From contig NZ_FZNT01000001.1 of NCBI RefSeq assembly GCF_900188235.1, positions 1 through 64,000 on the forward strand: a DNA stretch of 64,000 nucleotides, read 5' to 3'. Below the pieces are notes generated by a model. It was not told the origin of the DNA and ran no database searches. It saw only the letters and a program-made list of their open reading frames with translations. The position numbers and the translations under genes are program-made. This document shows positions 14,651-23,430 of this stretch, in pieces. Origin of the DNA: Lutibacter agarilyticus (lineage in GTDB: Bacteria; Bacteroidota; Bacteroidia; Flavobacteriales; Flavobacteriaceae). Every line of letters starts with the position of its first letter. The first letter of the stretch is position 1.

Positions 14651-17563
14651 TTATCTAATAATTACTTTTTTTGTTTTGTTAACTAAATTGTTTATCACCT
14701 GTATTATATAAATTCCGCTGTTAAATTGAGAAAGGTCAATTTGGGTTGAAATGTTATTTGCTTGAATTTGGCGTGTCGTAACCTTTCTACCTTGCATGTC
14801 AAAAAGATAGATTGAGGTAGTTTCATTTAATTTTCCGTTAACAAACAGTATATTGTTAGGTGTTGTGTATAACTGTAAACCGGTTTCTGTTTGTAATTCA
14901 TCTTCAACAGTAAGTACTTTAGACGTTTTAAAACTTAGGTGAAAACGCCCAGTGCTAGTTAAATTTTCATTAGCTATAAATGTATAATCATCTTCATTTA
15001 ATAAAGTCATTTTATTGGTTACATTGTCTTCTAAGTAAATAAAGATATTTTCAGGTAAGTTTGAGTTTGTAATACGTACCGTAAGTTCTTCCCCGGCTTT
15101 GGTATTTATACCAAGAGGAACAACAGCGTTTGTACTACTTTTAGTGCTTAAAGATTGAATGGCCATATCTCTACCTGTATTTTCCTCGATTAAATGTGAA
15201 TAAATAGAGAACTCAGGGGCTGAACTTCCAAAAACAGCAGCATCATAACCAGGATCTAAACCTACCGAAGAATTGTTGTTAAAATAGAAATCGGTACTAA
15301 AACTTTTTGTGCTGTTGGTAATTTGAAGTTTTAAATTTAAGTTTTCACTGGCGCTTTTCCCTTGAATAAAATCATCAGAACTACCAATACTTCTCATTGA
15401 AGGTGAAAATGTGATATCAGCAGGTGTGGTACTTGTAGCAGCAACATAAAACCCTTGACCAGGAGTAATTAATGGATTGGTACCTATAGTATTTAAATTA
15501 TAAATGGTCCAAATTCCTGAAGCGCCTGAATCTGTTTCATTGTTAAACCCGTAAAGCGCTACTGTAGTAGGATCCATTACAGCTGTGTTGGTGTTTATAA
15601 AATCTTCGACTTTTAGATAAGAAGGATATGGGTTTCCAATTAAATTCCATCGACTAGGAAATGCTCCAATTTTTATAGGAGTCGTTACAGTTTCATTGTT
15701 TACAGTACCTGTAAATGTGAAAGTGCCATTATCTGTAGAACCTGCTCTGTAACCAATACCAGGAGTTAATATAATTGCTGCTTCCGCAGGAATAGCAGTA
15801 TCGTACGTAAAATATAAATTCGTATCGTTATCAAAAGCACCAAAAAGTTTTTCAGTGTTATTTGCTGGGTTTGGAAAAAGAGTAGGATTGTCTGTAGAAA
15901 AATCACCAAAAGTTTGTCCTGTTACTGGTGCAGAAATTAAGTCGTTAGCTGTAGCTATATTTACATGACGCTTGTAATTTACAGCGCCCGTAGCTGTTCC
16001 ATTTGCAATTAAACTAGCATAGGTTGTACTTGTTGATTCTAAAGTTAATAACCCAACTTGATTTAAGTTACCAGTTATTGTTAAATCTTGACCAGCATTT
16101 ACGGTTAAGGAAGCACCACTTTCAACAGTAAGGTTGTAACAACGATTGCCAGAAGTACTTATAATAGGATTGTTTGACATTCCAGAGGGAATGGTTATAA
16201 TATCAGAAGCTCCCGGAACAACATTTAAGTCCCAATTGCTAGCAGTATTCCAGTTACTATCTGTATTACCCTCCCAAGTAAACTTAGGAGAACTAGTTAA
16301 ATAAAACCCAATAGCATTTACATTAAAAGTAGTGAGTGTGTTTCCTGGATTTGGTGAGATTTTATGTTCAAAAGAAATATCGTAAGAACTACCAGTATTT
16401 AAACCACTTACAATACCAATTAAACCACCACTTCCTATTTTTCCATCAGGTACATAGCGTTGTATTTCAAAATTAGTAAAGCTTGCATTGCTATCAAATT
16501 GATAGGTAGCATATGCGATATCTCCTCCTGTAGCAGTCATATTAAACGAAGTACGCAAAAATAATTGATTGCTAGCATTTGAAGGAGGTGTAATAGTTTC
16601 AGCGAATATTGGTTTATAAGTACTTGTAGAATTATCATCTGAATTGAACAAAGCGGCAACAGATGCAAAAACATCACCTCCTGTAGCCTCAGTTCCTTTT
16701 AATGCAATAGCAGATATTGTAGCTCCTGAGGTAATTATATTACTACCCGAATTTACTTTATAAGCTAACTCAAAATTATAAGTACCTGCAGGTCTATTAA
16801 TCAAGGTAACAATAGTAGCCGCCCCTATTGAAGTAGCATCTAAAATTGTCCTAGTAATTTGTGTATCATCAATAGTAGTATAAGTAGTCCCTCCGTTTGT
16901 AGATTCTCTTAAAACCCATTCTCCAGTTGCTTCAGCATTAGAGGATGTACTTGTTGAAAATGTTGAAACAATATAAATAGTTGCTTGTTTTTCCAAAACA
17001 ATAGCGTTTGTTGCAGTAACTTGGGAAAAAGTGATATCACTAGCTGAAAGTGATGTTAAAGACCCTTGCCCGTTTGGTAATGCGACAGCAGTGCTTTCTA
17101 TCTCAATAGCAGTAATAATAGCTTTAGATGAAAATGCATCCTTTTGATTACCCGTTTGGTTTTTTGATTGCTGCAAAGTAAAAGTTTTAGAACCTGTAGT
17201 ACTTGCATAATTAAAAATAAATGAAATAGCGACTAGCCCTTTATCATTGTAAGATTTTTGTTCAACCAATCGTGAAATAATTTCACTTTCACTTGTACCA
17301 TCAGTCAATCTAAATTGAGCTTCTATGTCTTTTTTATCTCCAGCAACATCAACTTCAATTGTAGCCTCTACCAACACTTTTGTGCCAGCTGTTAAAGTTA
17401 GAAGTGTTGAAGTAACATCAGTCCAAATATTATTATTTATTCCAGAACTAACAGCTGTAGTAGTTTGATTTGTAGAGGAAACCAGTGTTTTTGTTTGGGC
17501 ATTTATAAAAGATGTATTTAATATCAAAAATAACAACGATGTGATGAGAGTAAATTTTTTCAT
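14651..17563 (-). CDS. T9SS-sorted surface protein (970 aa)
   Basis: Has a signal peptide (cleavage likely after INAQ) and a type A T9SS sorting domain ending GIYIIQVINNLVNKTKKVII. The N-terminal half is Ser/Thr-rich beta sequence unlike the 657-aa paralogue. From about residue 430, beginning KFTWEGNTDSNWNTASNWDL, the two align through shared LTVNAGQDLTITGNL, GNPYPSYL, TPGQGFYV and SSDDFI motifs. It is the first gene of the copy-3 cassette and is divergent from the histidine kinase gene. No enzyme motif is visible; a cell-surface structural or adhesive protein is the best description. Confidence 0.85.
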   Translation of the reverse strand: MKKFTLITSLLFLILNTSFINAQTKTLVSSTNQTTTAVSSGINNNIWTDVTSTLLTLTAGTKVLVEATIEVDVAGDKKDIEAQFRLTDGTSESEIISRLVEQKSYNDKGLVAISFIFNYASTTGSKTFTLQQSKNQTGNQKDAFSSKAIITAIEIESTAVALPNGQGSLTSLSASDITFSQVTATNAIVLEKQATIYIVSTFSTSTSSNAEATGEWVLRESTNGGTTYTTIDDTQITRTILDATSIGAATIVTLINRPAGTYNFELAYKVNSGSNIITSGATISAIALKGTEATGGDVFASVAALFNSDDNSTSTYKPIFAETITPPSNASNQLFLRTSFNMTATGGDIAYATYQFDSNASFTNFEIQRYVPDGKIGSGGLIGIVSGLNTGSSYDISFEHKISPNPGNTLTTFNVNAIGFYLTSSPKFTWEGNTDSNWNTASNWDLNVVPGASDIITIPSGMSNNPIISTSGNRCYNLTVESGASLTVNAGQDLTITGNLNQVGLLTLESTSTTYASLIANGTATGAVNYKRHVNIATANDLISAPVTGQTFGDFSTDNPTLFPNPANNTEKLFGAFDNDTNLYFTYDTAIPAEAAIILTPGIGYRAGSTDNGTFTFTGTVNNETVTTPIKIGAFPSRWNLIGNPYPSYLKVEDFINTNTAVMDPTTVALYGFNNETDSGASGIWTIYNLNTIGTNPLITPGQGFYVAATSTTPADITFSPSMRSIGSSDDFIQGKSASENLNLKLQITNSTKSFSTDFYFNNNSSVGLDPGYDAAVFGSSAPEFSIYSHLIEENTGRDMAIQSLSTKSSTNAVVPLGINTKAGEELTVRITNSNLPENIFIYLEDNVTNKMTLLNEDDYTFIANENLTSTGRFHLSFKTSKVLTVEDELQTETGLQLYTTPNNILFVNGKLNETTSIYLFDMQGRKVTTRQIQANNISTQIDLSQFNSGIYIIQVINNLVNKTKKVIIR

Positions 17564-17905
17564 ATAATTCTTAATTATAAATATTAAATTTTAATTCACT
17601 GAAAAGAGTGATGAAAATCAATGTTTAACAAGCTATTAATCAGTACAAAATAAGTGTTTTTTTTAAAAAAAGTCAGCTATCCTTAGCACTTTTTTTAAAT
17701 AATTCAAAATATTTTCTTTTTGTACACTGAGTTAACATCTAAAATATAGTTACACTTTTAGTTTAATGGTTACAGATTGAAGTTATTTTGTTTTTTTGCG
17801 GTACAATAGCTTACTTAATTCATACAAAATAAAGAGGTTATTTAAAATGAGTTTGAATTATAAAAAAATGCCTTCTAATTTTAACAATTGTTTTAATTTA
17901 GAGCG
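17564..17905. other. Divergent intergenic region between the peptide/T9SS island and the histidine kinase
   Basis: About 340 AT-rich bases that must hold the promoters of both the 970-aa surface protein (minus) and the sensor kinase (plus). No clear TAnnTTTG with a paired TTTG was found in either direction, and no operator-like repeat stands out. Confidence 0.4.
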
Positions 17906-19597
17906 ATGAAAAAAATGAACATATCACTCCTCTATATTCTTTTTTGTAGTTTCATTTCAACAACTATTTTTTCCAAAGAAATAGTTGTTTCTGATACGCT
18001 TAAAGTTAAACAAGCCGGAGAAGCTTTTTTGAAAGGATATTATTTAGATGTAGCTCATAAAAAGGATAGTGCATATTTTTATTATAAAACCGCAAATGAA
18101 ATTTATAGAAGTTTGAATGATAGTTTGATGATTGGGCAAACGTTGACTTATTTAGCCATTTTAGAGTCGGATTTAGGAGATTATACCAGTAGTGATATTA
18201 CGGCAATTGAAGCGTTGAAATTTCTGCCTAAAGATAAAACAGAATACTTAACTTCAGTTTACAATTGTTTAGCTATTTCATCTAGAAAACAAGAAGATTT
18301 TAAAGAAGCCTTGTATTGGTATGATAAGGCGATTGCTATTTCAACAAACAAGAGTAACACCATTAAATACCTACAGAATAAGGCAAATGCATACAGAGAT
18401 TTAAATGCGTATGAAAATGCTATTAATTTACTTGATAGCTTAAACACTCTTGAAATTAAAAGTAGAAAAACAAAAGCCAGAATACTTGATAACTTGGCTT
18501 ATACAAAATGGCTAAATGGTGAAGCATCAATTATTAACGATTTAGAGGCTGCTTTAAAAATGAGGCAAACTGAGCAAGATACTTGGGGGTTAATTGCTAG
18601 TTACGCGCATCTTTCAGAAGTGTATAAAAAGGAAAATCCAACAAAGGCACTTGGTTATGCAAAGCAAATGTATGGTTTGGCTATCAAATCTAACAGTCCG
18701 CAAGACCAGTTGGAGGCATTAAATAAAATTATTGCACTTGATAATTCAAAAAAACTAAAAGATTTTTATGCGCGTTATTTAAGAATTAATGATAGTTTGA
18801 ATAAAGCTGAAAATAAAGCTAAAAATAAATATGCCAAGCTAAAATTTGATTCGGAAAAAAACCGTGAAGATAATTTACAGTTAAAAATTACCAATGCAAA
18901 AAAAGAACTGGCATTGCAAAAAGAAAAAACAATCAATATTGCTGGGTCAGTTGCTAGTGGTTTTACCTTGCTATTATTTTTAGGCTTTATGTACTACAGA
19001 AAACAGCAGTACAAGCAAGAGAAAAGGGCAGAAGTGTATCAAACAGAAACCAGCATTGCAAAGAAAATACATGATGAAGTTGCAAATAATGTGGTGAATA
19101 TTATGAACAGAGTACAATATATTGAAGAGCCTAAAGAAAACCTGTTAGATGATCTTGAAAAAGTGTACTTGTTGACTAGGAATATTTCTCACCAAAACAA
19201 AGCCATTGAAACGGGTGAAAATTATACAATAGCCTTAAAAAGCCTACTAAATAATTTTAATTCAAGCACAACAACTATTATTTTAAAAAACATAAGTAAT
19301 GTTGGTTTAGAAAATTTATCGGAGACCAAACAAATTGAAATTTATAGAGTTTTGCAGGAATTACTAGTAAATATGCAAAAGCACAGTAAAGCTAAATTAG
19401 TTGCTTTATCTTTTGAAAAAGAGAAAGGAAATATAAGTATTATGTACTCTGATAATGGAGTAGGAGTAGCTTTAAATAGTCTAGAATTAAAAAATGGTTT
19501 GGTAAATATGGAAACCCGTATAAAATCCATAAATGGTATTATTACTTTTACATCAACCTTAAATAAAGGGTTTAAAGCAATCATTAGTTTTAAATAA
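17906..19597 (+). CDS. TPR-containing sensor histidine kinase
   Basis: A signal-peptide-like N-terminus is followed by TPR-like helical repeats (about residues 40-280), a coiled coil (300-340), one TM segment (344-363), a HisKA_3-like dimerisation helix with AKKIHDEVANNVVN (His389), and a HATPase domain with QELLVNMQKHSKA and SDNGVGV. This is the usual Bacteroidota NarL/DesK-type sensor that reads a periplasmic signal through TPRs. Its stop is 6 bases before the response-regulator gene. It is divergent from the T9SS/leader-peptide island, whose regulation it might govern. Confidence 0.88.
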   Translation: MKKMNISLLYILFCSFISTTIFSKEIVVSDTLKVKQAGEAFLKGYYLDVAHKKDSAYFYYKTANEIYRSLNDSLMIGQTLTYLAILESDLGDYTSSDITAIEALKFLPKDKTEYLTSVYNCLAISSRKQEDFKEALYWYDKAIAISTNKSNTIKYLQNKANAYRDLNAYENAINLLDSLNTLEIKSRKTKARILDNLAYTKWLNGEASIINDLEAALKMRQTEQDTWGLIASYAHLSEVYKKENPTKALGYAKQMYGLAIKSNSPQDQLEALNKIIALDNSKKLKDFYARYLRINDSLNKAENKAKNKYAKLKFDSEKNREDNLQLKITNAKKELALQKEKTINIAGSVASGFTLLLFLGFMYYRKQQYKQEKRAEVYQTETSIAKKIHDEVANNVVNIMNRVQYIEEPKENLLDDLEKVYLLTRNISHQNKAIETGENYTIALKSLLNNFNSSTTTIILKNISNVGLENLSETKQIEIYRVLQELLVNMQKHSKAKLVALSFEKEKGNISIMYSDNGVGVALNSLELKNGLVNMETRIKSINGIITFTSTLNKGFKAIISFK

Positions 19598-19603
19598 CAA
19601 ATT

Positions 19604-20272
19604 ATGTTCAAGAAAGTATTAATAGCCGAAGATATGGACTTTATTAATTTTGGAGTTCGGTCTGAGTTGGAAAAGTTAGGAGTGAAAGAAATTGATTATG
19701 TTCAGTATTGTGATGAAGCACTATTGAAATTAAAAAGCGCTCATTTAAATAATGCACCTTTTGATTTGTTAATTAGCGACCTATCATTTGAGCAAGATCA
19801 CAATAATCAAAAAATTACCTCAGGAGAACAACTTATAAAAAATGTAAGAAACGATTTTCCTAAACTAAAAATAGCGGTTTTTTCTGTAGAAGACAAAGCG
19901 TATACCATTCAAACCCTTTTTAAAGAACATCATATCAATGCCTATGTTTGGAAAAGCAGGGATGGTTTAAGGGAGCTAAATAGGGCTTTAAATATGATAG
20001 AAACTTCTGAAAGTATTTACATATCTCCAGAATTAGCAAGTGTATTAGCTTGCAATAATTCGGTTGAAATTACAGAATACGATATTTTTTTAATTGATTG
20101 TTTGTCTCAAGGCTTACTTCAAGGACAAATAAGTGAAAAGCTGAAAGAGTTAAATTTAAACCCTTCTAGTGTAAGTGCGGTTGAAAAAAGGTTGAAATTT
20201 TTGAAAGAACATTTTAACGCAAACAATCCAGCTCACTTGGTTGCTATGTCAAAAGACTTAGGACTTATTTAG
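19604..20272 (+). CDS. Response regulator with receiver and C-terminal HTH domain
   Basis: Receiver domain with acidic pocket EDMD (residues 9-12) and phosphoacceptor Asp59 in LLISDLSF. A C-terminal region (about 145-220) has a helix-turn-helix-like pattern, ITEYDIFLIDCLSQGLLQGQ, resembling the LuxR/NarL class but divergent. It forms a two-gene operon with the sensor kinase. Targets are unknown; the adjacent divergent island is the obvious candidate. Confidence 0.86.
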   Translation: MFKKVLIAEDMDFINFGVRSELEKLGVKEIDYVQYCDEALLKLKSAHLNNAPFDLLISDLSFEQDHNNQKITSGEQLIKNVRNDFPKLKIAVFSVEDKAYTIQTLFKEHHINAYVWKSRDGLRELNRALNMIETSESIYISPELASVLACNNSVEITEYDIFLIDCLSQGLLQGQISEKLKELNLNPSSVSAVEKRLKFLKEHFNANNPAHLVAMSKDLGLI

Positions 20273-20418
20273 AATTATTAAAAATTACGTAATTTATGGA
20301 AACCCGTAAACTTTAGAAATCATAACAAAGTACATTTATACCATAGTTTAAACTCAAAATAATTGATGAGATTAAGTTAGTGTTAAAGGGAAATTGTAAT
20401 CTTGAAAAAAGAGTTCAT

Positions 20419-20449
20419 AAGCCTCACAGGTAACTGTAAGGCTTTTTTT
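20419..20449 (+). terminator. Intrinsic terminator downstream of the two-component operon
   Basis: AAGCCTCACAG pairs with CTGTAAGGCTT (one mismatch), followed by a run of seven or more T. It lies about 150 bases after the response-regulator stop. Confidence 0.78.
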
Positions 20450-20624
20450 GTTATGTGTGATTTTATGTAATAAATCGAGTTTGATGTTATTTTTCTATAA
20501 AATCATCAAATCCTTTTGACCATCGCGCCCTTACCATTGTATTATTTGTACGCTGCTTCACCCAACGCTAAATAATTTGATATTGTAAATCTAAAGGCAA
20601 TGGCGAAAACCAACAATAACACCC

Positions 20625-20649
20625 GTCATTCCCTTGTAGGCGGGAATCT
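20625..20649. repeat. Dispersed GTCATTC...GCGGGAATCT element
   Basis: GTCATTCCCTTGTAGGCGGG plus AATCT, matching copies at 8716-8740 and 23318-23342 and a variant near 5799. All copies are intergenic. Confidence 0.7.
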
Positions 20650-20890
20650 TTCATTTTGTCAAAGCATTGTTTTAATATGCTACACCTATAAAATAAGAGG
20701 ATATTTTATCATTAAATTTTATTTCCTGACAATTTTCATGCGATTAAAATAAATAAAACTTAAATTTATACTATTGTAAGTTCCCGAAAATTAATTGCTA
20801 AAAAATAATTACATATTATATTTAATATCAAGCTATTATGCAATTGTTTGTTGTTTAGATAGTATATGTTAACTCAAATTTAAAGAAACA

Positions 20891-22603
20891 ATGAATAATA
20901 GCATACAACCCAAATACACAATCAAAATTTTATTGTTGGTTTTTAATCTTTCAGTAATAATTTGTCTGGGGCAAAGTCGCACAAATATGATCTTTACTCA
21001 GACTTTTGAAGACATTAATACTATCAAAAATACTATTATAGCAGGAGCAAAGGTGGTAGGAGAACATAATAAAGCAGTATTTTTTGATGGTGTAGACGAT
21101 TTTATATCATTTGATATTCCGTACCTTAATAGCAATAATGACTTTTCAATTAGTATTTGGGTAGCACCTACAAGATACAAGATAGCGGCAACATGGGTTT
21201 CAAAGCCCAATCTAAATAAATCCAAATCACAATTTAGATACGGATTTGGATGGCCTGCAAACCGTAACTTAAACTTTACCTTTTACGATAATTTTTGGCA
21301 GGATACATCTGTACAATACACACTTCCTCTCAATGAGTGGACACATTTAGTATATACCCTTTCTCCTAAAAACAAAAAAGGCCAACTTTATATAAATGGA
21401 GATCTTAAACACGAATACGAGTTAAATGGATATATGCCATCTAAAGACCCCGTATTTTTAGGCTTACAATGGGATGATTATATTTTTTACAGCGGATATA
21501 TTGATGAGTTTTCTGTCTTTAGCGAAGTAATTTCTGCTGAAGAAATAAAAAAACTGTATAATGTATTTACAAAAACGGACAAAATAGATGTGAAGCCAAA
21601 ATTATCAAAAAAGATAAATAATTACACTTATACCATTCCTCAAAAACACAACGATCAAATTAAAACAGGTGACATTCGTAAAATTGCATGTGACTATGAT
21701 TCAATATTCAACATTGTAAAAAAACAATTAAATGATAGTACGGCAAACTTAGAAAGCCTTTTAATTTACAAAGAAAACAAATTGGTTTTAGAAGAGTATT
21801 TTCACGGATATACAGCCAATACTTTACATGGAGTAAGTTCAATCACTAAAAGTTTTACATCAACACTTTTGGGCATTGCTATAGACAATGGGTTTATTAA
21901 AAATGAAGAAGCATCCCTTTCATTTTATTATCCTAATAAAAATGGTATTCCTTGTTTAGATAGTATAACTCTTAAACACGTTTTAAATCATAAATCAGGA
22001 ATTGAACCTTTAGAAATTGCTCGTAGTTTAAGAACTAAAAAAGACTGGGTTCAGCAATTGTTAGCTAATCAAAATGAATGTAAGATTGGCGAATTTAAAT
22101 ATCATGAATTGAGTCCTGAAATTGTAATGCATACCATATTTAAAAACTCGCCTATGCAAGACTTAAATTACGTCTATAACTACTTGTTTGAACCTCTTGG
22201 TATTAAACAATATTATTGGCTCAAAGATCAGACAGGTACAATAGATGGAGGTACAGGCTTGGTTATTCGTCCTCGTGATATGTTAAAGTTTGGGATATTA
22301 TACAAAGACAAAGGTGTGTTTAATGGCAAAAGAATTTTAAGTGAAGAATGGGTGAGAAGGGCTACCAGTGAAGAAATCACCGATTTTAAATACAATTATT
22401 TTTGGTGGAGGTTTTACAAAACAGTTGAAGGTAAAAATATATATTATTATTCAGCTACAGGATTTGGAGGTCAAAATATAACAATTGTACCTGAGCTTGA
22501 TTTGGTAATTGTAGCTACAAATAGTGCTTCAGGAGCCGGATTAAGCCCCAAAAATATAATTAAGAATTTTATTATTCCTTCATTTGTTTATGTAGAACGT
22601 TAA
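20891..22603 (+). CDS. Secreted LamG-like domain fused to a beta-lactamase-fold serine hydrolase
   Basis: A signal peptide (to about residue 28) is followed by a concanavalin/LamG-like module (about 35-220: FFDGVDDFISF, FSISIWVAPT, GYIDEFSVFSEVIS). A class C beta-lactamase/esterase-like domain follows (about 265-570), with the nucleophile motif S317-I-T-K320 and HKSGIEP. The second-motif region reads KYHELSPEIV where YxN is expected, so the Asn is absent. YSATGFGGQNI fills the third-motif region. The substrate is unknown; a carbohydrate-ester or peptidoglycan-related target is possible. The gene stands alone. Confidence 0.8.
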   Translation: MNNSIQPKYTIKILLLVFNLSVIICLGQSRTNMIFTQTFEDINTIKNTIIAGAKVVGEHNKAVFFDGVDDFISFDIPYLNSNNDFSISIWVAPTRYKIAATWVSKPNLNKSKSQFRYGFGWPANRNLNFTFYDNFWQDTSVQYTLPLNEWTHLVYTLSPKNKKGQLYINGDLKHEYELNGYMPSKDPVFLGLQWDDYIFYSGYIDEFSVFSEVISAEEIKKLYNVFTKTDKIDVKPKLSKKINNYTYTIPQKHNDQIKTGDIRKIACDYDSIFNIVKKQLNDSTANLESLLIYKENKLVLEEYFHGYTANTLHGVSSITKSFTSTLLGIAIDNGFIKNEEASLSFYYPNKNGIPCLDSITLKHVLNHKSGIEPLEIARSLRTKKDWVQQLLANQNECKIGEFKYHELSPEIVMHTIFKNSPMQDLNYVYNYLFEPLGIKQYYWLKDQTGTIDGGTGLVIRPRDMLKFGILYKDKGVFNGKRILSEEWVRRATSEEITDFKYNYFWWRFYKTVEGKNIYYYSATGFGGQNITIVPELDLVIVATNSASGAGLSPKNIIKNFIIPSFVYVER

Positions 22604-22700
22604 ATAAATTAGGTTGTAAGAAAGGTTAAAATAAAACTTAATAAAATGAAAATATAAAATGTAGTATAAATTAAAGTGAAGATTTTAATCTATTAAAACC

Positions 22701-22823
22701 CGATAGCGCGGAAATGTTTCCGTGCCCGTAACAATAAGTTAGGAATAACCCGATGGCGCGGATATGTCACACGTAACGATAGCGTGGAAATGTTTTCCGT
22801 GCCCGTAACAATAAGTTAGGAAT
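22701..22823. repeat. Tandem palindromic repeat, two good copies and one degenerate
   Basis: Copy 1 (22701-22745) and copy 2 (22777-22823) share CGATAGCG[C/T]GGAAATG, TTTCCGTGCCCGTAACAA and TAAGTTAGGAAT. Each has an internal palindrome CGGAAA / TTTCCG or TGGAAA / TTTTCC. A degenerate partial copy (CGATGGCGCGGATATGTCAC) lies between them. Confidence 0.8.
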
Positions 22824-23317
22824 TAAAATAACGTAAAGCATTTGTCACAGATTACAAATCTGCGCCAACGTACACGCAACGATACCCTATTAAACCTTAT
22901 CAATTATGCGCATAAACTTTGACCTGTTACGGTATAAATCTTGTCAAGGTTGCGGGTAAGTTTGGATAGCTAAGTACATAATATGTTTAAATAAAGTACA
23001 ATTTTTTTTGAGTTAATGTACTTTAAATTTCAAAATAATCTACTATATTTATGGAAGTTGTTAAAAACCGCTAGTTATAATGCTTTTAGAAGTAATTATA
23101 AATATACAAAAATAAAGCGTTGTTAAGTTTAATTAACTGTAATTTTTATGAACAATTTTAATTTAAAAATAACAAATAATAATTGATATGGCTAAAAGAT
23201 ATAGAATTACAAAACGTACCAATACCTCTCGATACGCTTCGCACTCGAGGTGACGGTATCGAGAACTATTTTTTATCGTTTGGATATCTACCTATGCAGG
23301 CATAACAGGTGTTTTTT

Positions 23318-23342
23318 GTCATTCCAGCGCAGGCGGGAATCT
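23318..23342. repeat. Dispersed GTCATTC...GCGGGAATCT element
   Basis: GTCATTCCAGCGCAGGCGGG plus AATCT, in an intergenic position, the same family as at 8716 and 20625. Confidence 0.7.
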
Positions 23343-23430
23343 AATGCTTAGGAGCTTCAATGTGAAAGACTCCTAGTCAAGCTGAGGGTTACAATAGTAA
23401 TCTGTATTTTTTAGGAAACAATAACAAATA

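Larger units (their letters stand above)
20273..20890. other. Intergenic region with terminator and one dispersed repeat
   Basis: About 620 bases without a gene. It contains the terminator at 20419-20449 and a GTCATTCCCTTGTAGGCGGG repeat copy at 20625-20649. The rest is AT-rich sequence upstream of the LamG/beta-lactamase gene. Confidence 0.6.
22604..23430. other. Large repeat-bearing intergenic region
   Basis: About 830 bases. It holds the tandem repeat at 22701-22823, a CTCGATACGCTTCGCACTCG-containing element near 23227, and a GTCATTCCAGCGCAGGCGGG copy at 23318-23342. A 21-codon open frame from 23188 (MAKRYRITKRTNTSRYASHS) runs straight into the CTCGATACG element and is probably not a gene. 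Confidence 0.6.

Noticed and set aside
22701-22823. CRISPR array
   Set aside because: Only two good copies separated by a degenerate copy rather than unique spacers, and no cas genes in the window.
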